Assembly: GCA_013398295.1 (NCBI GenBank)
Contig: VZSF01006574.1
Span: 744,001 to 808,000 of the forward strand
Source: Chionis minor
Taxonomy: Eukaryota > Chordata > Aves > Charadriiformes > Chionididae
Direction: 5' to 3'
DNA: 64,000 nucleotides
The notes under the pieces: generated by a model
What the model was told of the DNA's origin: nothing
The model's database searches: none
The model's input: the letters and a program-made list of their open reading frames with translations, nothing else
Made by a program: the position numbers and the translations under genes
Shown: positions 25,501 to 40,500 of the stretch, one piece after another
Layout: each line of letters begins with the position of its first letter
Numbering within the stretch: the first letter of the stretch is position 1

Positions 25501-28500
25501 TTTTAGCCTGATTTTCTATGGAAACAAAGCTTATTTGATTACACTGTACGCGTACCCATGTCTGCCGGAGTGTTGTCTCCTCAACAAAAACCTGCTGGCT
25601 GACTTCACTCTGATTTGACAGAGGGTGTAGGTGTTAGAGGCAATCAAGTGCCTACATGCTTCTTGTGAGTATGTGACAGGCCAGAGGCAAGACAGCCTGT
25701 GGCGGCCCCCAGAGTGGAGAAGGCTGGGGAGGTCACATCCTATTAGACATCAAAGAGCCTGCACGGGCAGGCACGTGTTCTCCAAACCTCCCGTGTCTGG
25801 CAGCCGCAAAACACAAATCCACAGGGTGCCTGTCGTCAGCGCCTGGGCTGCGTGAGCATCCGCTCGTCTGTCCTTGCGCACCTCCTCTGACAAACCCACT
25901 ACCGAACTGCTCTCACCAGGGTTTTCTTAGTTTAGGTTTAATAAGCAGAGGTAGGTACAACTCGCAGGCGTTAGTACAGTAACTAGGATTTCACTGACGC
26001 TGCTCTGTACGTGTACTCCTGGTTTCATCCACACAGTGTCACTATAAGGAGCAAAAATGAAAGCATCAGCACGCTTCACTCTTCTGCTAGGATGTGAATA
26101 CTCACTCAGAAGCTTCTGTCACAAACATTTGAAGCTTTTTGGTTTTTTACTTTTCAGTGATACAGTGTGTAAGGGGCCTGCTGTTAACTGACAGCTATTT
26201 AAACTGCTGTAAAATACGATTCAGATTAAAATGTAATACAGCAATCTTTGCACGACAACTTTCCGCACAAAACCAGGTAGATGCTACCCATTCTAATCAG
26301 ATAACTGGAATGCACCTCAGGATCTCTGTATGGACAATAAGACAACTATTTTGTGGTTTTCTTCATGGCTTGCAAGTACTCAATGTTCACTGGTCTCTGA
26401 AATGCTTTTCCTTCACATCCCTTCACTCAATAATCAACCCAACTAACTACTTCTCCTAGGTACGGATACATAAAAGAGAAGAATTTCTTTCTGATTTCCA
26501 CAGATGATAAATCTGTGCCCTGGAACAAGAAATACGACTACCAGTCTGAGTTTTAAAACTACCAATGCTATTACTGATCATCACTGCAATATCTGGACCT
26601 GATTTCAGAGTCACTTTTAGAGCGCATGCTTTGCTTTTTGAAAACTAAAGTCATCTTAGTAAGAGTTAACACTACTATTACTGAAGTCAAAGACTAAAAT
26701 AAAAGATGAAATGGTTTTATCTCTTTTTCTGCAGCTTCTTTTCTCAGTTCACTCAGCCTCAGTGAGGACGATGACCTGCTGCTCACTTCCACTTGCGTTT
26801 CTTCGGGCCCTGCTACAACGCTGTGGTCTTTGCTGGTCTTTAAACAAAAACTTGTAACTTGGAATGTAAGAAAAAAGATGTTTCAAATGTTATTATGTTC
26901 CACACGCCTTATCTAGCTCTCGGCTGAGCTGGCACGATGCAACAGTACTGACTGAAGTGGCCAGCTGAGGCTCGTGCCACAAGTTCAGATACGTCTGCTA
27001 CGAAGACCCCTCCATCCGTAGGCATGTCAGTTCAGCTGAACTCCTCTCCAAAAATCATCATTGCATCATCAGGCAGATGTGTATTTCAAAAGCTGATGAC
27101 TCATTTTCTGGTTCTCTAAACAATGCATGCCTGAAAACAGTACATACTTTTCAGAAGCATGTATTTTTTGAGAAGTTCTTTAAACGAAAAGAAACCAAAC
27201 TTGGCTTTAAAGAAAATACACTGATGGCTCCGTATCTGTAATAGGATTAGACTTTTCTTTATAACTCATGCAGTAAAATCAATCAGATATGGATTTTAGC
27301 ATATGAGATAAAAGTTTACTCATCAAATATTTCATACAGATTTTCAACTTGAGAATATACTGCCTGTGAATGAGACCCACATTTACCTGGCAGTCATTTC
27401 AAAGGAGCTATTATAGTCTATCCAGCCAATTATTCTCAGACTAAAATTCCTAAGTAGGTTTTGACTTGATGGACCATAATGACTCAGAAAAACCCATTAA
27501 ACAGTCTGTCTTGTCAATGGTGCTTGCATTACACCAGCAGAGACAGGGCGTGACCCTGCACTCCAAGGGGGTAAAAAAATAGCCTGTTGACTTTAATGGG
27601 AACTTCATCTGACTAAAGGAGCTAGGAAAGGAGACTACATAAAAACTCGCTCTTGTTTGTATGATGTTCTAAAAACTGGGCCAGCCCCTACCTCCAAAGG
27701 CTGCAACAACTCTGAGGAAGTCATTAGGAATGAGCAAATAAACCATTAAAAACATTTTAGAAAGCCATTTGAAAATCCCTGTTTTCCAACAATAGCCCAA
27801 GTGCTTAGGAGCCTTTACAAAAAATTAAGGGGCAACTCCACGAGTTATGAATCCTGAACAAAAGAGGTGACAATTAACGTTCTGGTAGTAAAGCCCCTTG
27901 CAGAAGCAACTAGGTATGAGTGGACCATAACATTTAAACAGCACTGTAAAGCGCCGAGATGCTAATGCATTACAGTTTATTACTGGGCAGCTGCTTAGCA
28001 ATCACAGCGTGCAGCAGAGTTTCTAACTCTTGGCCAAAGGCGTCAGCTTCCACCAGAGCACGAGGCAAGTCACATCCAGCACCTGCAATTATAAACTGCT
28101 TTTCTGGTGAAACACAACCTGCCACTGTAGAGGTGGAAAAACTCCTACTGTCTGCTTTCTCCAACCCTCAACCACCTCCTTCTGCTTTCTGAGGTTTGAC
28201 AGCCAAATAAAACCAACCGTTCAGCCAGCCGCACTTGCCCCTCAAGAGTTTTGCTGGCAGATACCCAAAGGGCCTAATGAGGACACAGATGAGGCTCCCA
28301 AGGAAAGCTTCGGGCCCCACACAAGCACTAGTCAGCAGCCTCCTGGTTCACTGAGGATGACCTGCGTGGCGATGCACAATCTCACGCGCACCTCCCACCT
28401 CCTCTGCACCAACACCTGAGCTGGTGCTGACTCAGTCCAGGCAGCTGCACCAGAGGGGAAGGCGTCCCCTCTTGTTTTAAGGTAAATAATCCAGTTGTGG

Positions 28501-31500
28501 TGTTGCCCCACAGTGCTGGCAGGACGGAGGGAGAAGCCAGAGACTATGATGAATTGTGATCTCCTCTTATCTCTATTTATACGGCTAATTTTATGAGTTC
28601 ACTCAGCTCCAACAATGAACCTCCTCAGATGTGTTCCGCTTGTCCTTTTTCATGCAGTGGCACAATGCAGTGTTTTTTTGCTGACAAGCATCGCACACAG
28701 ATCTGCAAATGGACTTAGGCCAATCACACTGAAACCTGAACAAAGACCCTTAAAAAACTCTACAGACTGACATTTTACTTCTGAAAGTTTGAAAGGACAG
28801 CCATATTTCCATGCACCTCGTAATACACGCCTTTAATCGCAAGGTTGCACTGAGTTTGATATATTTATGACTGCCAGACACCTGAACACTGGGGGCAGCC
28901 AACAAAGAAAGAGCTATAATATGGACAGCACATGGAATAAGGAAAGTGTCTTAGGAAGGTGGTGTGAGATCTCTTGTACATTAGATCTATGAGAAGATAA
29001 GTGTTGAACTGAAGGACAGACATTGAATGCTCTTTCATAAAACAACCTTACAACGTCGGATCTTCTGCCTTTGAGATTCTTCTTCGGAAACATGCATCAT
29101 TCAGTTCAGGTTGGGGAGACTTTTTACCTGCCAAGGTAGGATTTGGGATCCAGAGTTAAGTTTACGCCATCTTTACTAGTCATTGCTCAAGTCTCCAGGC
29201 ACCTCTGCTCTCCAGTACACAGTTAAGATTAAAAGGTACGCTACTGTAATACGCATTAGCCGACAGCAACTTCAGTCAAAGACCACCTAGGATTAGGAGT
29301 CCTCTGACAAGGCGAGTCATGCCGAGGAGAGGCGTTCATGGCTGGCATGGTGAAACAGGATGGGGTCAACATGTGAAGGTTCCAGTTCCCTAGAAGATAC
29401 CTGCCTATACTGCTTATTTACTGCAAACTCATTACGGCGCTTCAGTCAAGGAGTATGACAGGACACTATGGAGACTTCAGAAAAATCCTTCAGACCGTAC
29501 TCCGGCAACTAGTAATTGCACTAAGTCCATGGTTACTTTGCATGAGTTAACACCACATGATTTGGCACCTGGAGTTCTGAAATTGGAAAGTTTAAAAAAA
29601 TTAGGAGACAAACGGGACACAACTGTCCCTGCAGTTTTATCTCAGTATTTTCAATGTTTCTGTAGGCCTCCGTACTCCCAGAACTAAGACAAACTTCAGC
29701 TGCTCCTAGGATGATAAAACATATATTTAACAACACGTAGTAGTAGGTTTTTACCTCTCTTGCATGGGTGGAAGTTGTATCCAGCTGTTAAACCTGGGAT
29801 CGTATCGGCTAACAAAGTTTGTACTGTGTTTCCCTGTAAAGATAGATTATTTTGACACTCAGCTGTTTGTTTCATGTATTTAACATCATGATTGTAATAT
29901 ATATTACATATACTTCACAAGTTGACAGCTTTTATGAAGGGTTCCCCCTTTTACAACAATGTATGATTACATTATGTGTACAGTAATAATTCAACAAATG
30001 GGGCACTGCAAGGTTTGAATTAGCAATTGTTAGCAGTAAACGCAGATAAGAGATTATTCTTGCTCTCTGTAATAAGATCTTGAAAATGTGTATTTAAATT
30101 TACTTATAGAGGCTGTGGTACTTTCACAGCCACAATAAATCACAGCACTAAACAAAATTACTGCCCAAAAGAGGGCATCCCCGTGGTATTGTTATGACTA
30201 GAGTATTTTGTGTCAGGTAAAAAAAACGAAGGGAGAACATACGCTTTTCTTTCTCCTCACATCATCTCTACGTGGAACATGGTAAAAAACCCTTGTGCAA
30301 ATAACCAGGAGCTGCATAAGCCATCAGCATGGGGTATGCAGCGTTTGCACTAGATGGTTTATTCTACCATGTACTTTCAGTGTTAAGTTAGAAGGAATTA
30401 CACATGTGCATCGAAGGGGTAATACACTCTTTGAGTTTCATTCCAAGTGTGTTAGCTAAAATATGAAACATGAGCAACACACACCAGCTAACTAGGGCTG
30501 TCAAGCCCAAGAACTGTATTCATGTCTTCACAATATTAAGATTTCACCTTATTTTACATGCAGATTGACATCAAAGCAAGAAAACTGAAGCAAGAGAGTG
30601 TATGGCAATTTCCTGTAACACCTGAGACTTCAACAGATGAGGATCTTGGAAACAGAAACCTTTGTTTATGTATGTGTGACTAAAAAATTGAATTAGAGGC
30701 TTCACAGGCCAGCAGAATAACCCAACTGCGTAGGTCACAGTTCTATAAATGGTCACTGGGTATTCTACAAGGTGAATATATTTGCATCGGAAAAGCCTCT
30801 GCAGGATTGGCTCACTTTGCTTGTTTCATTCCACACTTACTTCACCATGTATAAATACACCATCAAGATTGTAGAGAAGAATAATGGCACAGCTAGAATT
30901 TATATTTGTAATAATTTAAGATCATGTTCTACAAGGAAACAGAGAAAGAAACCATGTTGACCACTTCGTCTGGAAGCAAACTCATTCCCTCACTATATAC
31001 AAGCCTGTTCTATACGAGAAGGGTAAAAGACTGATGAATAATGCAGCATTTCCCTTCAAATGCAGTGTGGTGCCTCATGGGGACCAAAGCCCTTTATGCT
31101 GAGGACCACTCAAACACATCTCAGGACACAAGGTGAGATGACCACAAGGGCAACTGGTCATTTTGCCACTGGGTTTAGTGAAGCAAGGCTTTGGTCTTGG
31201 TCCCTATCTGGATTCCTTTAGTCTATATAGACAATTTAGAAAAAGAGGCATTAAGAGTTATAGATTCAATAAACAGCAAAACAGTAACAGCAGGCTTTGG
31301 GACTCACTATTTAGGACATCTATTAATCTGCGATTTCAAAAAGCAGGGTTTCAAAATAACTGATCATAAGTTTGGACTTCTAATAGGAGCTTTTAATGCT
31401 GCTGTACTCACTACATGTTTCAGAGTCACTGAGGACTTCAGTGATCACTGATTACATTGCAGCTTTTTAATTGTCGTCATACAAACCTATGATTTGGAGA

Positions 31501-34500
31501 CTTTGGCTTCCTAACAAAACATGTGTCATCCACATATTCACTACAAATACCGTGTATGTAGAAGATTGTATAGTGCAGGGTTTAGTGAGCCTAGAGTGGC
31601 AATACAGGATACAAATGCGGTCACTTCACAGTAAGGGAGATGAAATCAAACTAGAACAGACACAAAGAAGAGCTACTATGGTGACAGGAGGAACAGAAAG
31701 TTTACCTTATGGCAGGAGACAAAGAACTTGGCTTACTGCACTGAGGAAAACAAAAGCTGAAAAGGGATAGGAGTGCTGTCTGTAGTACATCAGAGGAACA
31801 AATCTCCAGGAGGGGAAAAACTACTAAGCTAAAGGCCAACTTTGGCATGAGAACCAGGTGATTGAGACAGTTAAAGAATACATTTTACTGGAAATTAGAA
31901 TAAGGTTTCTAGTCGTTTAGAGCAATTGGAATCTGTAACAGCTTTCCAACAGGAAAATAGTGGAGGCTAAAAATCCAACTGCTTTTTGCATGGATCTTAG
32001 AAAATTTACAAAATGGGACTATATGATGCCCATGATGGCAGGATTTGATAACCTGCTAAAGGTGCCTGGTGTAACTGGTTTGACTCTGGTTTAATTTTGG
32101 ACTTTGGTTTGAAAAGAGACCTGTATCTATTATTTTGCCTTCCTCATCAGTCAGGAGGTTACATGTTAGGAAAGACCTGTCAGAATGTAGAAAATGTGAC
32201 AAATTATCAGAAATTGGGATTAGCAAATCAGGGCGATGGGACAAAAGGATGCACATGCTGCTCTCTGCTCTCTACTGGAAGGTCTTTGCAGCCATGCCAA
32301 AAGGCAAAGGGCTCTGGAGTTTACGGAGGTTGGTCTAAAATCCATGCCTGTGTTCTGCAATCTGCTCTCATCAGCATTTACTTGTGCGGGAGCCCTTGTG
32401 ACTGGAAAGGCATAGCCATAGGAGGATGTAAAAAAGTGAGGAAAAATATCTCCCATGCTCTCTAGGTTGTCAGGAAGTCAAGAAGGAGCACGGAGGGAGA
32501 TTGGGCACTCCTCAGAGTCCACCCAGCTTCTCAAGAATCTGCCAGTCTGATGGCTAAAGAAACAAGCGGTGCTCCTTCCATTGCCCCCATCTGAAGGATA
32601 ATTCTGTCCACTGGAAAAACACAGTCTCATTCAAATCAGAAGCCTTGTGATGCTCTGTAAGACATTTCCAGCTAGGTCCATCTGAAGCCCCTTCCGTGCT
32701 ATGAGTATAGCAGACAAAGGTCTTTACATAAATTTAAGCAGGCACATGCAAGCAGTTCCCATGTAGCTGCACATTTAGACCAAAGCAGTTCCAAGAAAGA
32801 ACTAGCCCAGCAAAAGCACAGGATGTAGTTTATGATTTCAGGTCTACTTTTTGTGACAGATAAGGTCCATTTCTCTCGGGGTAAATTTGTAAAGAGATCA
32901 GTGTCCGCAAAGGTCCTACCTCTTTTATTATTCCTTTCTTCTCTACAGACAAATCACAGCACTGGTATTCACAGAAGAAGCTGTTCGATGTCTTCAGCAA
33001 CATCTTCAGCTCAGGAGTTGATCTAGGTGACCTCAGACCTCAGGTACCATCCATCTCATGAACAGTTGTGCTAATACTTGTACCTAAGATGCAGGCTATG
33101 TACCCTTCTAACATCTCTCCATCACGTTGCAACTCCGTTTCCGCATCTTTAGATTTTGGGTAATTATACTCCTTTTCTTTCATCCTTCCTGTGACGTGGT
33201 CATTTAATTATAAACTGTCTGGAACAAAGTCTGCCTCTTATTATCCATATGCCTACCACCAAGCACAACAGGGGCCCTCAGTTGTTGGATGTGGCTGATG
33301 TTCCTAATAATAATTGTCATTAATGATACCACGCTATCTCCTGCTTAATATAAAGGAGATTCAACAAGAGAACTGAAGGGCTCTTCTCCTAAGACATTTA
33401 GTGATATTTTTAACTACACTGGAAATATGCGTATAGGGTGGACTGGATTGTTTGTCTCAAGTTTTAGGAAGTGAACAGATGTAACAATTTTCTATAATTT
33501 GGTTTAGTGCAGATGCTGAAATGGGGCATTCACAATAAAATATATGCAGTATATGTAATTTCAGCTGGATTCTCTGGTGTTTTAAAGTAAAAATGTGTAC
33601 CTGCAAGCTGTTTTATGGTTTCTCAGTCATAATTATCTCTGTTACACAGACTGCTACAACTACAACCCTTTCTTCGTGTGCAAGCTTTTTAACAATGTCT
33701 TGACAATTTTGTGAATTTTGCAAGGCATGGTATTCTCCTTTTGCTTTGCTCAGAAGCCTGTTAAATTGTTTAATTTCTCTTTGCGGTAAATTTATGAAGT
33801 AATCAAATCAAAGAAGGTAGAAGCAGATAATCTATATGAGAAGCTCTTGCACAAGACTAAAAAAAGGACCAGTTTAAGAATCTCAGAGTCTAGATAATTA
33901 ACACATTAACAACTTTAGCTGCGAGTATCTGGTTTGACAATAGAAAAGAAGCATTCATCTACTGCAATTGCATTATTATATTATGACTGGAAGGAGACTG
34001 GAAATGAAGGTTAAAATTCTTAACAGCTGCTGCCTGGTGCATGCACTTGAAAGAGTCTGTTCTGCTGCCTGTGGCATTTCTCAAGGGATGTGGGAGCTGA
34101 TGAATGACAGAGATGCTAATGCTGAAGTACCAGATATTTATACATCCATATTTAAAAGTAGCCTTTACTAGATTCAACAATTAGGCTGAGGGTCCTCAAA
34201 ATCCCTTGCTATTGACTACATCAGCTGACCCGACGGACAGACAGACACAGGAAGGCGAATGCTGCCTGTGCCTTTTAATATTCTATACATACCATTAGGG
34301 TTCCACTGGTCTTCTCCTCCCAGCACAAACAAGAAGTTTTCCACTTCCACGACACAGTGATGGGCACTGTTATATGGCATAACTGGAAGTAAAGCAAGAA
34401 TTCTTTGTCAGCCCAGGGTACCGATTCCATCAAGTATTTTCAAAGACACAAAATACAACACTGGGCTTAAATCCGTAGGAAATAATAGAGGAATACATCA

Positions 34501-37500
34501 CCCCAAGCATGCACGTCCACTGAATTAGCAGCAGACAAAGCCACTTACTAGTAATCTTACGTTATTCAATCTTGCAAATAATAGAGGAAAAAAGCTGTAA
34601 TTCTGGTCCCTCGGTGCTCCCCCCACCACCACCACCTGCCCAACTGCTGTATATGCTGCTCTAAAAACAACTTGTAAAAAGGGGTGAAATTGCCTGATAT
34701 TTCCCTGAAAATAAGCAGATGCTAGGAATCCTAGTATGCTAGGAAACATTAAAAGAACCTCAGCTCAGCTTTGTTCTGCTGGTAATGTTTCCACAAGAAG
34801 AGTCAGTGTGTTCAGCAGCTCTCTATTACACAGCAATGAACAAGCTGCATTTCCATACAGTTTTAAGTTTTTAAATTAAGGTCCTGCTGATTTAATGCCT
34901 TTTCCAAATGTATACGCTTAATTTCCTGTACAATGTCATTAGCAGCACAACCACACATTTTCTATTCATCTAATCAGGAAGCCCTTTGTTAACAAAGATC
35001 AAAACTGTGGCATTAGGTTTGCAATATCCCTTGTCTTTGGAGGTGTTGGGATTACTGTGGATCAACTACAGTTGCAATAATAAATTTTTTAAAATTTACA
35101 TTTTCTACCGCAAGTATTAAGACCCAGAAAGAAGGGCTTATGTATACATAATATGTACATATTATTGCGGTGTGCCATACAGCATCATTGTCATAAGGTA
35201 AATGTAAACTTACACAGCATTAGTTATCATACCACATAGAGTAGTTTTGGCCCAGTGACACCAGTAGGAAAAATGATGTCCTTGTTCAGCTCATCATATG
35301 GGCACCTTAAATCTAGGTGAGGACAAATGGGGAGGTGATGTGCATGTACAGGCAGGGAACTTATTGCTTGACACGGATCAACAGAGCACTTAGGAAACCA
35401 GTGCAGTGGGAAATCAATATGACTCAGGGCCAGCTCTTAGTTTGTGCTCTTTTGCCAATGCCAAAAAAAAAAAAAAAAAGAGGCAGCCTATCTCACACTC
35501 GGATTATTTTGGGTGATATATCTCTCATTTCATTTGTTTTATTATCTTTTATTTTTCTCAGAATGCAGTTGTGCAGTATAGCATATGCAAATAATAATAA
35601 GAAGAAATATGCACAGCTTTGTTATTTAGGACACATTTTCTTAAAGATCAAGTGGGCTCATTTAAGCTTCTTACTGAAGTTTTTGCCAAGGCAATGATGA
35701 ATACGTAAGGTACGTTTTTAGTTTCTAGTAAAGGTCGAATATCATTTTCATAGTCTGTGCTCTTACAAGTCACGTAAGTGAAGCAATTATTAAATTGGGC
35801 AGCCAGGTACAGTGAAAGTTCATTAATTAAGGTTATTTGTTACTAGTACACTTAATGTAATTGGAACATAATCCTATACTAGGCACTGCATGAGATTTTA
35901 TACTACCTATAGATTCCTACAGTGGGATGAAAAATGAAAAATAATTTCGATTATTTTCTTAGCCCCCATGTCATATTTATCTCATCCTATTATCTCAGAC
36001 ATTTCCCATTTTAAAGTCTTCTCTCTCAAAAACCCAGTACTTCCCTTGATTTTGTGGATGCTTCTACTACAGCAGGAATCTGGGTCTCCCACAGGAAATT
36101 TTCTGTCTTCCTTAGAGGTTTTTTGGGACCCCTTCTCTCTGGAAGAGACTCCCTAGGATCAGTCTGCAGGGACTTCAATTCTTACCTAATCCAATGCTCT
36201 GTTATGGTTTCCAATTAGGTCCAAGCCAGTGGTTGTACCCTCAACCAGGCTCTTCCCGTTAGTCAATCTGGAGAGATCTAGCATTTATCAAAAGAACTGT
36301 CTGCAGGCAGCACACATGCGTATTTTCCACATGTTGTGTTTTCTTCTTGATTTATCCTCCATATTGACACAAACAGGGCCAGTAGAGGAAAAAATTGTAT
36401 TTTAAGCTTTTCTGCTGTTCCCATGCATATAAACTATGCGGTAAGACTCCCACACTTATAATGATAATTAAACCTTGAAAACTAAGGGCTTAATCCTGGC
36501 TCCTACTTAACCTGATGGCAACATTCCCACTGATAGGTGATTGGGCCCCAATGACCCAAACTACCATCCGTAACTCAAGGGAAAGCTAAAGGGAAACTTG
36601 CCTTAGAAAGGAGGGTAGTGTTTGGGCCTCAGAAGGAAAGGTGACTGCAATAAAACACTGTGAACCTTTAGTACGACCTTTGTTTCTCAGAGAGCTTTGG
36701 GGAAATCTGCTCTCAGTCTCATGAATCTGCCCACGGAGCTGGAGGGAGCTGAAGAAAATGGGGAGGAAAGAAGCAATACTGTGGACACCTAAGAGGGAGG
36801 GAGTTTTGGCATTGAAACTGTGAAATCATCAGCATTGCAGTCTTTCTCCCTGACCATTTTCAGGCTCCCTCAGAATCCTGAGTTATACAGAGAAATCAAA
36901 ACTATGGCAATGAATGATTTTATCATCCCCGCCNGAAAACACCAGAAAACTTGTGCTGTAAACTGTAATTCCTTGTGAACGCACACCCATACAGGACCTA
37001 GCTTTTCACAGACACGGTCAAAATGACACGGCAATGAGCATCCTAAATTCAGCCTCTTGTATGAACAATCTTCTCAAACTCACTGGGCTTGCCAGGGTGT
37101 AACAGGAAGAATTTGGCCCATCACATAGCCCGACCAAGCTGCTGCTTTCATTAATTTTATACGAGCCTTTGTCTGCTGTTTTGCTTTAATAATGTGAAAA
37201 TCCCATCTTCTCATTTTTCGATTTCAACTCAGTGGAACACACCTGCCTGCCCCGCAAAAAGGGTATTTGAAGAGAAGTTTGTACGCCACACTTAAACACA
37301 GCCCGGTGTGAGTTTTTAGCGTGTCAGTCAGTGAGTTAGAGGGAAAGGGTAAGGAGAAGCTAATCAGGATGAAATGAGATTAAAGGCTGTCTAATTTTAC
37401 AGCAACTGTGATCCATCAGCCACTGTGAAAGTGACAGTGGAAATGAATGATGGAGACAGACAGGTGGGGCTGTACATTTCACTGATTTATCCTCAAATGC

Positions 37501-40500
37501 ACTGGGCCTTATTTTATTGAGTGAACATGACCGCATTTATCATGACTGTCATCTAAACCCACTTCCCTCCATTTAAAAAGGTCACTTTACTAGGAGGGAG
37601 TAGGATAGAGGCACTTTCAAAACAGATTTAAAATTTAATAACACATGTTTATAAAACCCTGTGCAAGAATTCTCAACTTTATTAAAGACCAATTTAAAAG
37701 AAAGGAGAAAAGGCTAATAAAAAGAGGAGATGAAGAAAAAGAGCCATGGTCATCTGAGAAACATGCTTAGCTACCAAAGCAATAGGTGCCAGAGAATTCC
37801 TTGAGATGGACAGATATAAACAGCAGGCAGAAACCAGTTGGAGTGGGCAGAAAACACCTCTTCAATACCCCTGCCCTTTACATGCACTTCCCAAAGCTTG
37901 GGAGCCCCATGGACCAAGAGCACAAACGAGTCCAAGCAGCCCTACAGAAGACAACACCCCCACCAGCCCCCTTCCCACGCAATTTATGTATGATCGGTAG
38001 CAGACCCTCCGTAAGGTGGGAGGCAATTGCTCAGGTACAGATATGGAACATGCAGAGCTTTCAAGGTCAAAACCAAATGGGTGATTTATACTTGAGAATG
38101 ATCTGGAAGGCAATGGAGTCCAAGGCTGCAGTGGTGTTTGCTAAGAAATACTTCACGACACAAATGTCAGGGACATCGTTGGGGCGGTGACACTCAGGGA
38201 CATTCTTCAGACGCAGATGCAGGTGGGAAAGACACAGCAGCACTTTGCACAGCAGGGTAGCTGTCCCACGCAAAAACTCCTCACATATGCCAAACCTTAG
38301 TTAATGAAGGCACCAGATTCTGGTTCTGGGACCTACTTTCAAAAACAGAGTCTACAGCTTATGGCCAAATGCTTATGAAACCAAACGCTCTCAGCCATAA
38401 TGCCTATGAGGTCAGCCAGACGCAATGATGCTCCAAAGGCGCCTCCAACTTTTGTGTAGAGGTGACAGTGACACACCTCACCCACCTAACAAACAATAAT
38501 GTGTGCTGTTCATCTTTCCAGGTTTTCCTTAGTTTCTGCCAACAACTGCATATTTAGGAAGCAGCATGTCGTTTTCTCCATACATTAATCAAGGGGTCAT
38601 CAGTTCCTCCTTCTCCTTATAACCCACCTTCCCCTGTCTCTCATCATTTCGACACTAGCTAGCAGGGAAGAAGGGGGAACAGGAATGGCATTTCTCAAGA
38701 CAAAAGGAGGGATAAGCTCTGGTCCCAGGAGATCTGAAAGCTGTGATACAGCCCATAATCATTCCCCTGCTCTGCTAAAAACTCCTTTCCAAAACTGCAC
38801 TTGATTCTTCTACTTAAATTTAAAAAAAAAAAAAAAAATCCATAGATTTTTCACTACCCTGAAAGTGTGCTTGGGATACAGGAGGTACCATGCATAAAGC
38901 CAAGAAATCTCTTCCTCAGCTACTGCACAGCTTGAGCACAGCCCCTTCAAGACTCAGTACACACCAAGAAGTCACGCTTATCATCTCTAATGACCTGTGC
39001 AGATGACGCAAGAGAAGAGTACTTTCAGAACCAGGATGTCATTACCAGAGGACATATGGAGTCAATAATGACCTTCCACAATATTAACAGCCTAACCTGT
39101 TGGCTACTCAACTCCTGCTGCTTTAAAACTGGTTAATTCTGCGGCTCTCCAGAGGGCAGAGTAACGTGAGAAAGATGTCTCTTTCCAGTACAGGAAAGCA
39201 CCTACAAACTCACTTCAGGAGACTGCTCATGGCACAGACACAATGTTCATTTCATTCCCAACCCTCTCCCCAAAATGCTGGCCAGACCACAGCTGGTTCA
39301 ATTATTTCTTGAGAACAGAATATCAGATACTGTTCACCTTTCTTTCATTCATACATCATTTGCAGGAAGATCGTTTATTTATTCCTGAATGTTACTTGTT
39401 ATTTCTCACGAAGGAGGTTATATAAATAAACGCTAGGATTCCTCTGTGAATTGTTCACTTCAATTGTTTGTTATTTAATAACTGTGGGGAAAGGCTGACC
39501 ACAATAAGTATGAAATTGTAGCCTTGGTGAACATGGTGGGAGTTCTGCCATTGACTTCAAAGGCATTGGGTTTTCACGCACTGGTATTTTCTGCTCAGAA
39601 GATAATGAAGCAAAGTTAAAAGAGGGGAATAATCAACAGTAGGTGGCAAATACCTCTGTTAGCATTCCTGTGGCCAAACTGCACCCTGTTACCTCAAACT
39701 CAAGCAAATACATGGGAAGTGTTTTTTCTAGTAACACACCAATGCCAGTCTTGAGTGTGAGCTCAATCCGATAGCAGTCACCATAAGCAGAAATCGTAAA
39801 ATTATCAGGATGAAGCACTGTGCCTGAAAGTCACCTTTGAGAATAAATAACTGGTATAGCTCTGGTCCAGCAGCACCACAGAGAACTCCAATCAGCTCAG
39901 CTAGAAACTTCACAACCTCTTCATCCCCGTGCCAGTTTTGTTGCAACTCCATTCAAGCCATCACAGGTAGGATGGACACAGGCCAGCAGAGTTCACGTAG
40001 AACACAGCCCCTACTTAACTGATGCTGCAAGTAACCAAAGGCAAAATGCCACCCCAAACCTACCCTCAATTCAAGACAACATAAGCAATAAAAAAAAGTT
40101 ATCTGAGCAGATGGAAGTCTTTGGAAGCATTCACAACATAGTGACTGGTATTTCATATTAATTAAGGTATTTCACATTATGAAGACATTTCTTATTAATG
40201 AAAATACTGAATTTTCATTCAAATGTCAGGAGTTACTCTTTTGATACATTCTCTGGAATAACATCAGCTAGGCCTGTCCACTGGGGTTCTCAGTTTAATT
40301 GTTTTAATGGCCTAAATTGTTCATTTGTGAGGATCTAAAATAAGACACTTAAATTCACGCTGAAGCATCAGATCAGACAAATATAACACAGGAATAGCTG
40401 GCATGATCAGCTTCCCCTTGAAATAAATTGTCTTCAAGTTATGTGGACACAAGTTCTGAGTACAGACCTGTCTACTTCCATGGGTGAAACTCACCCCATG

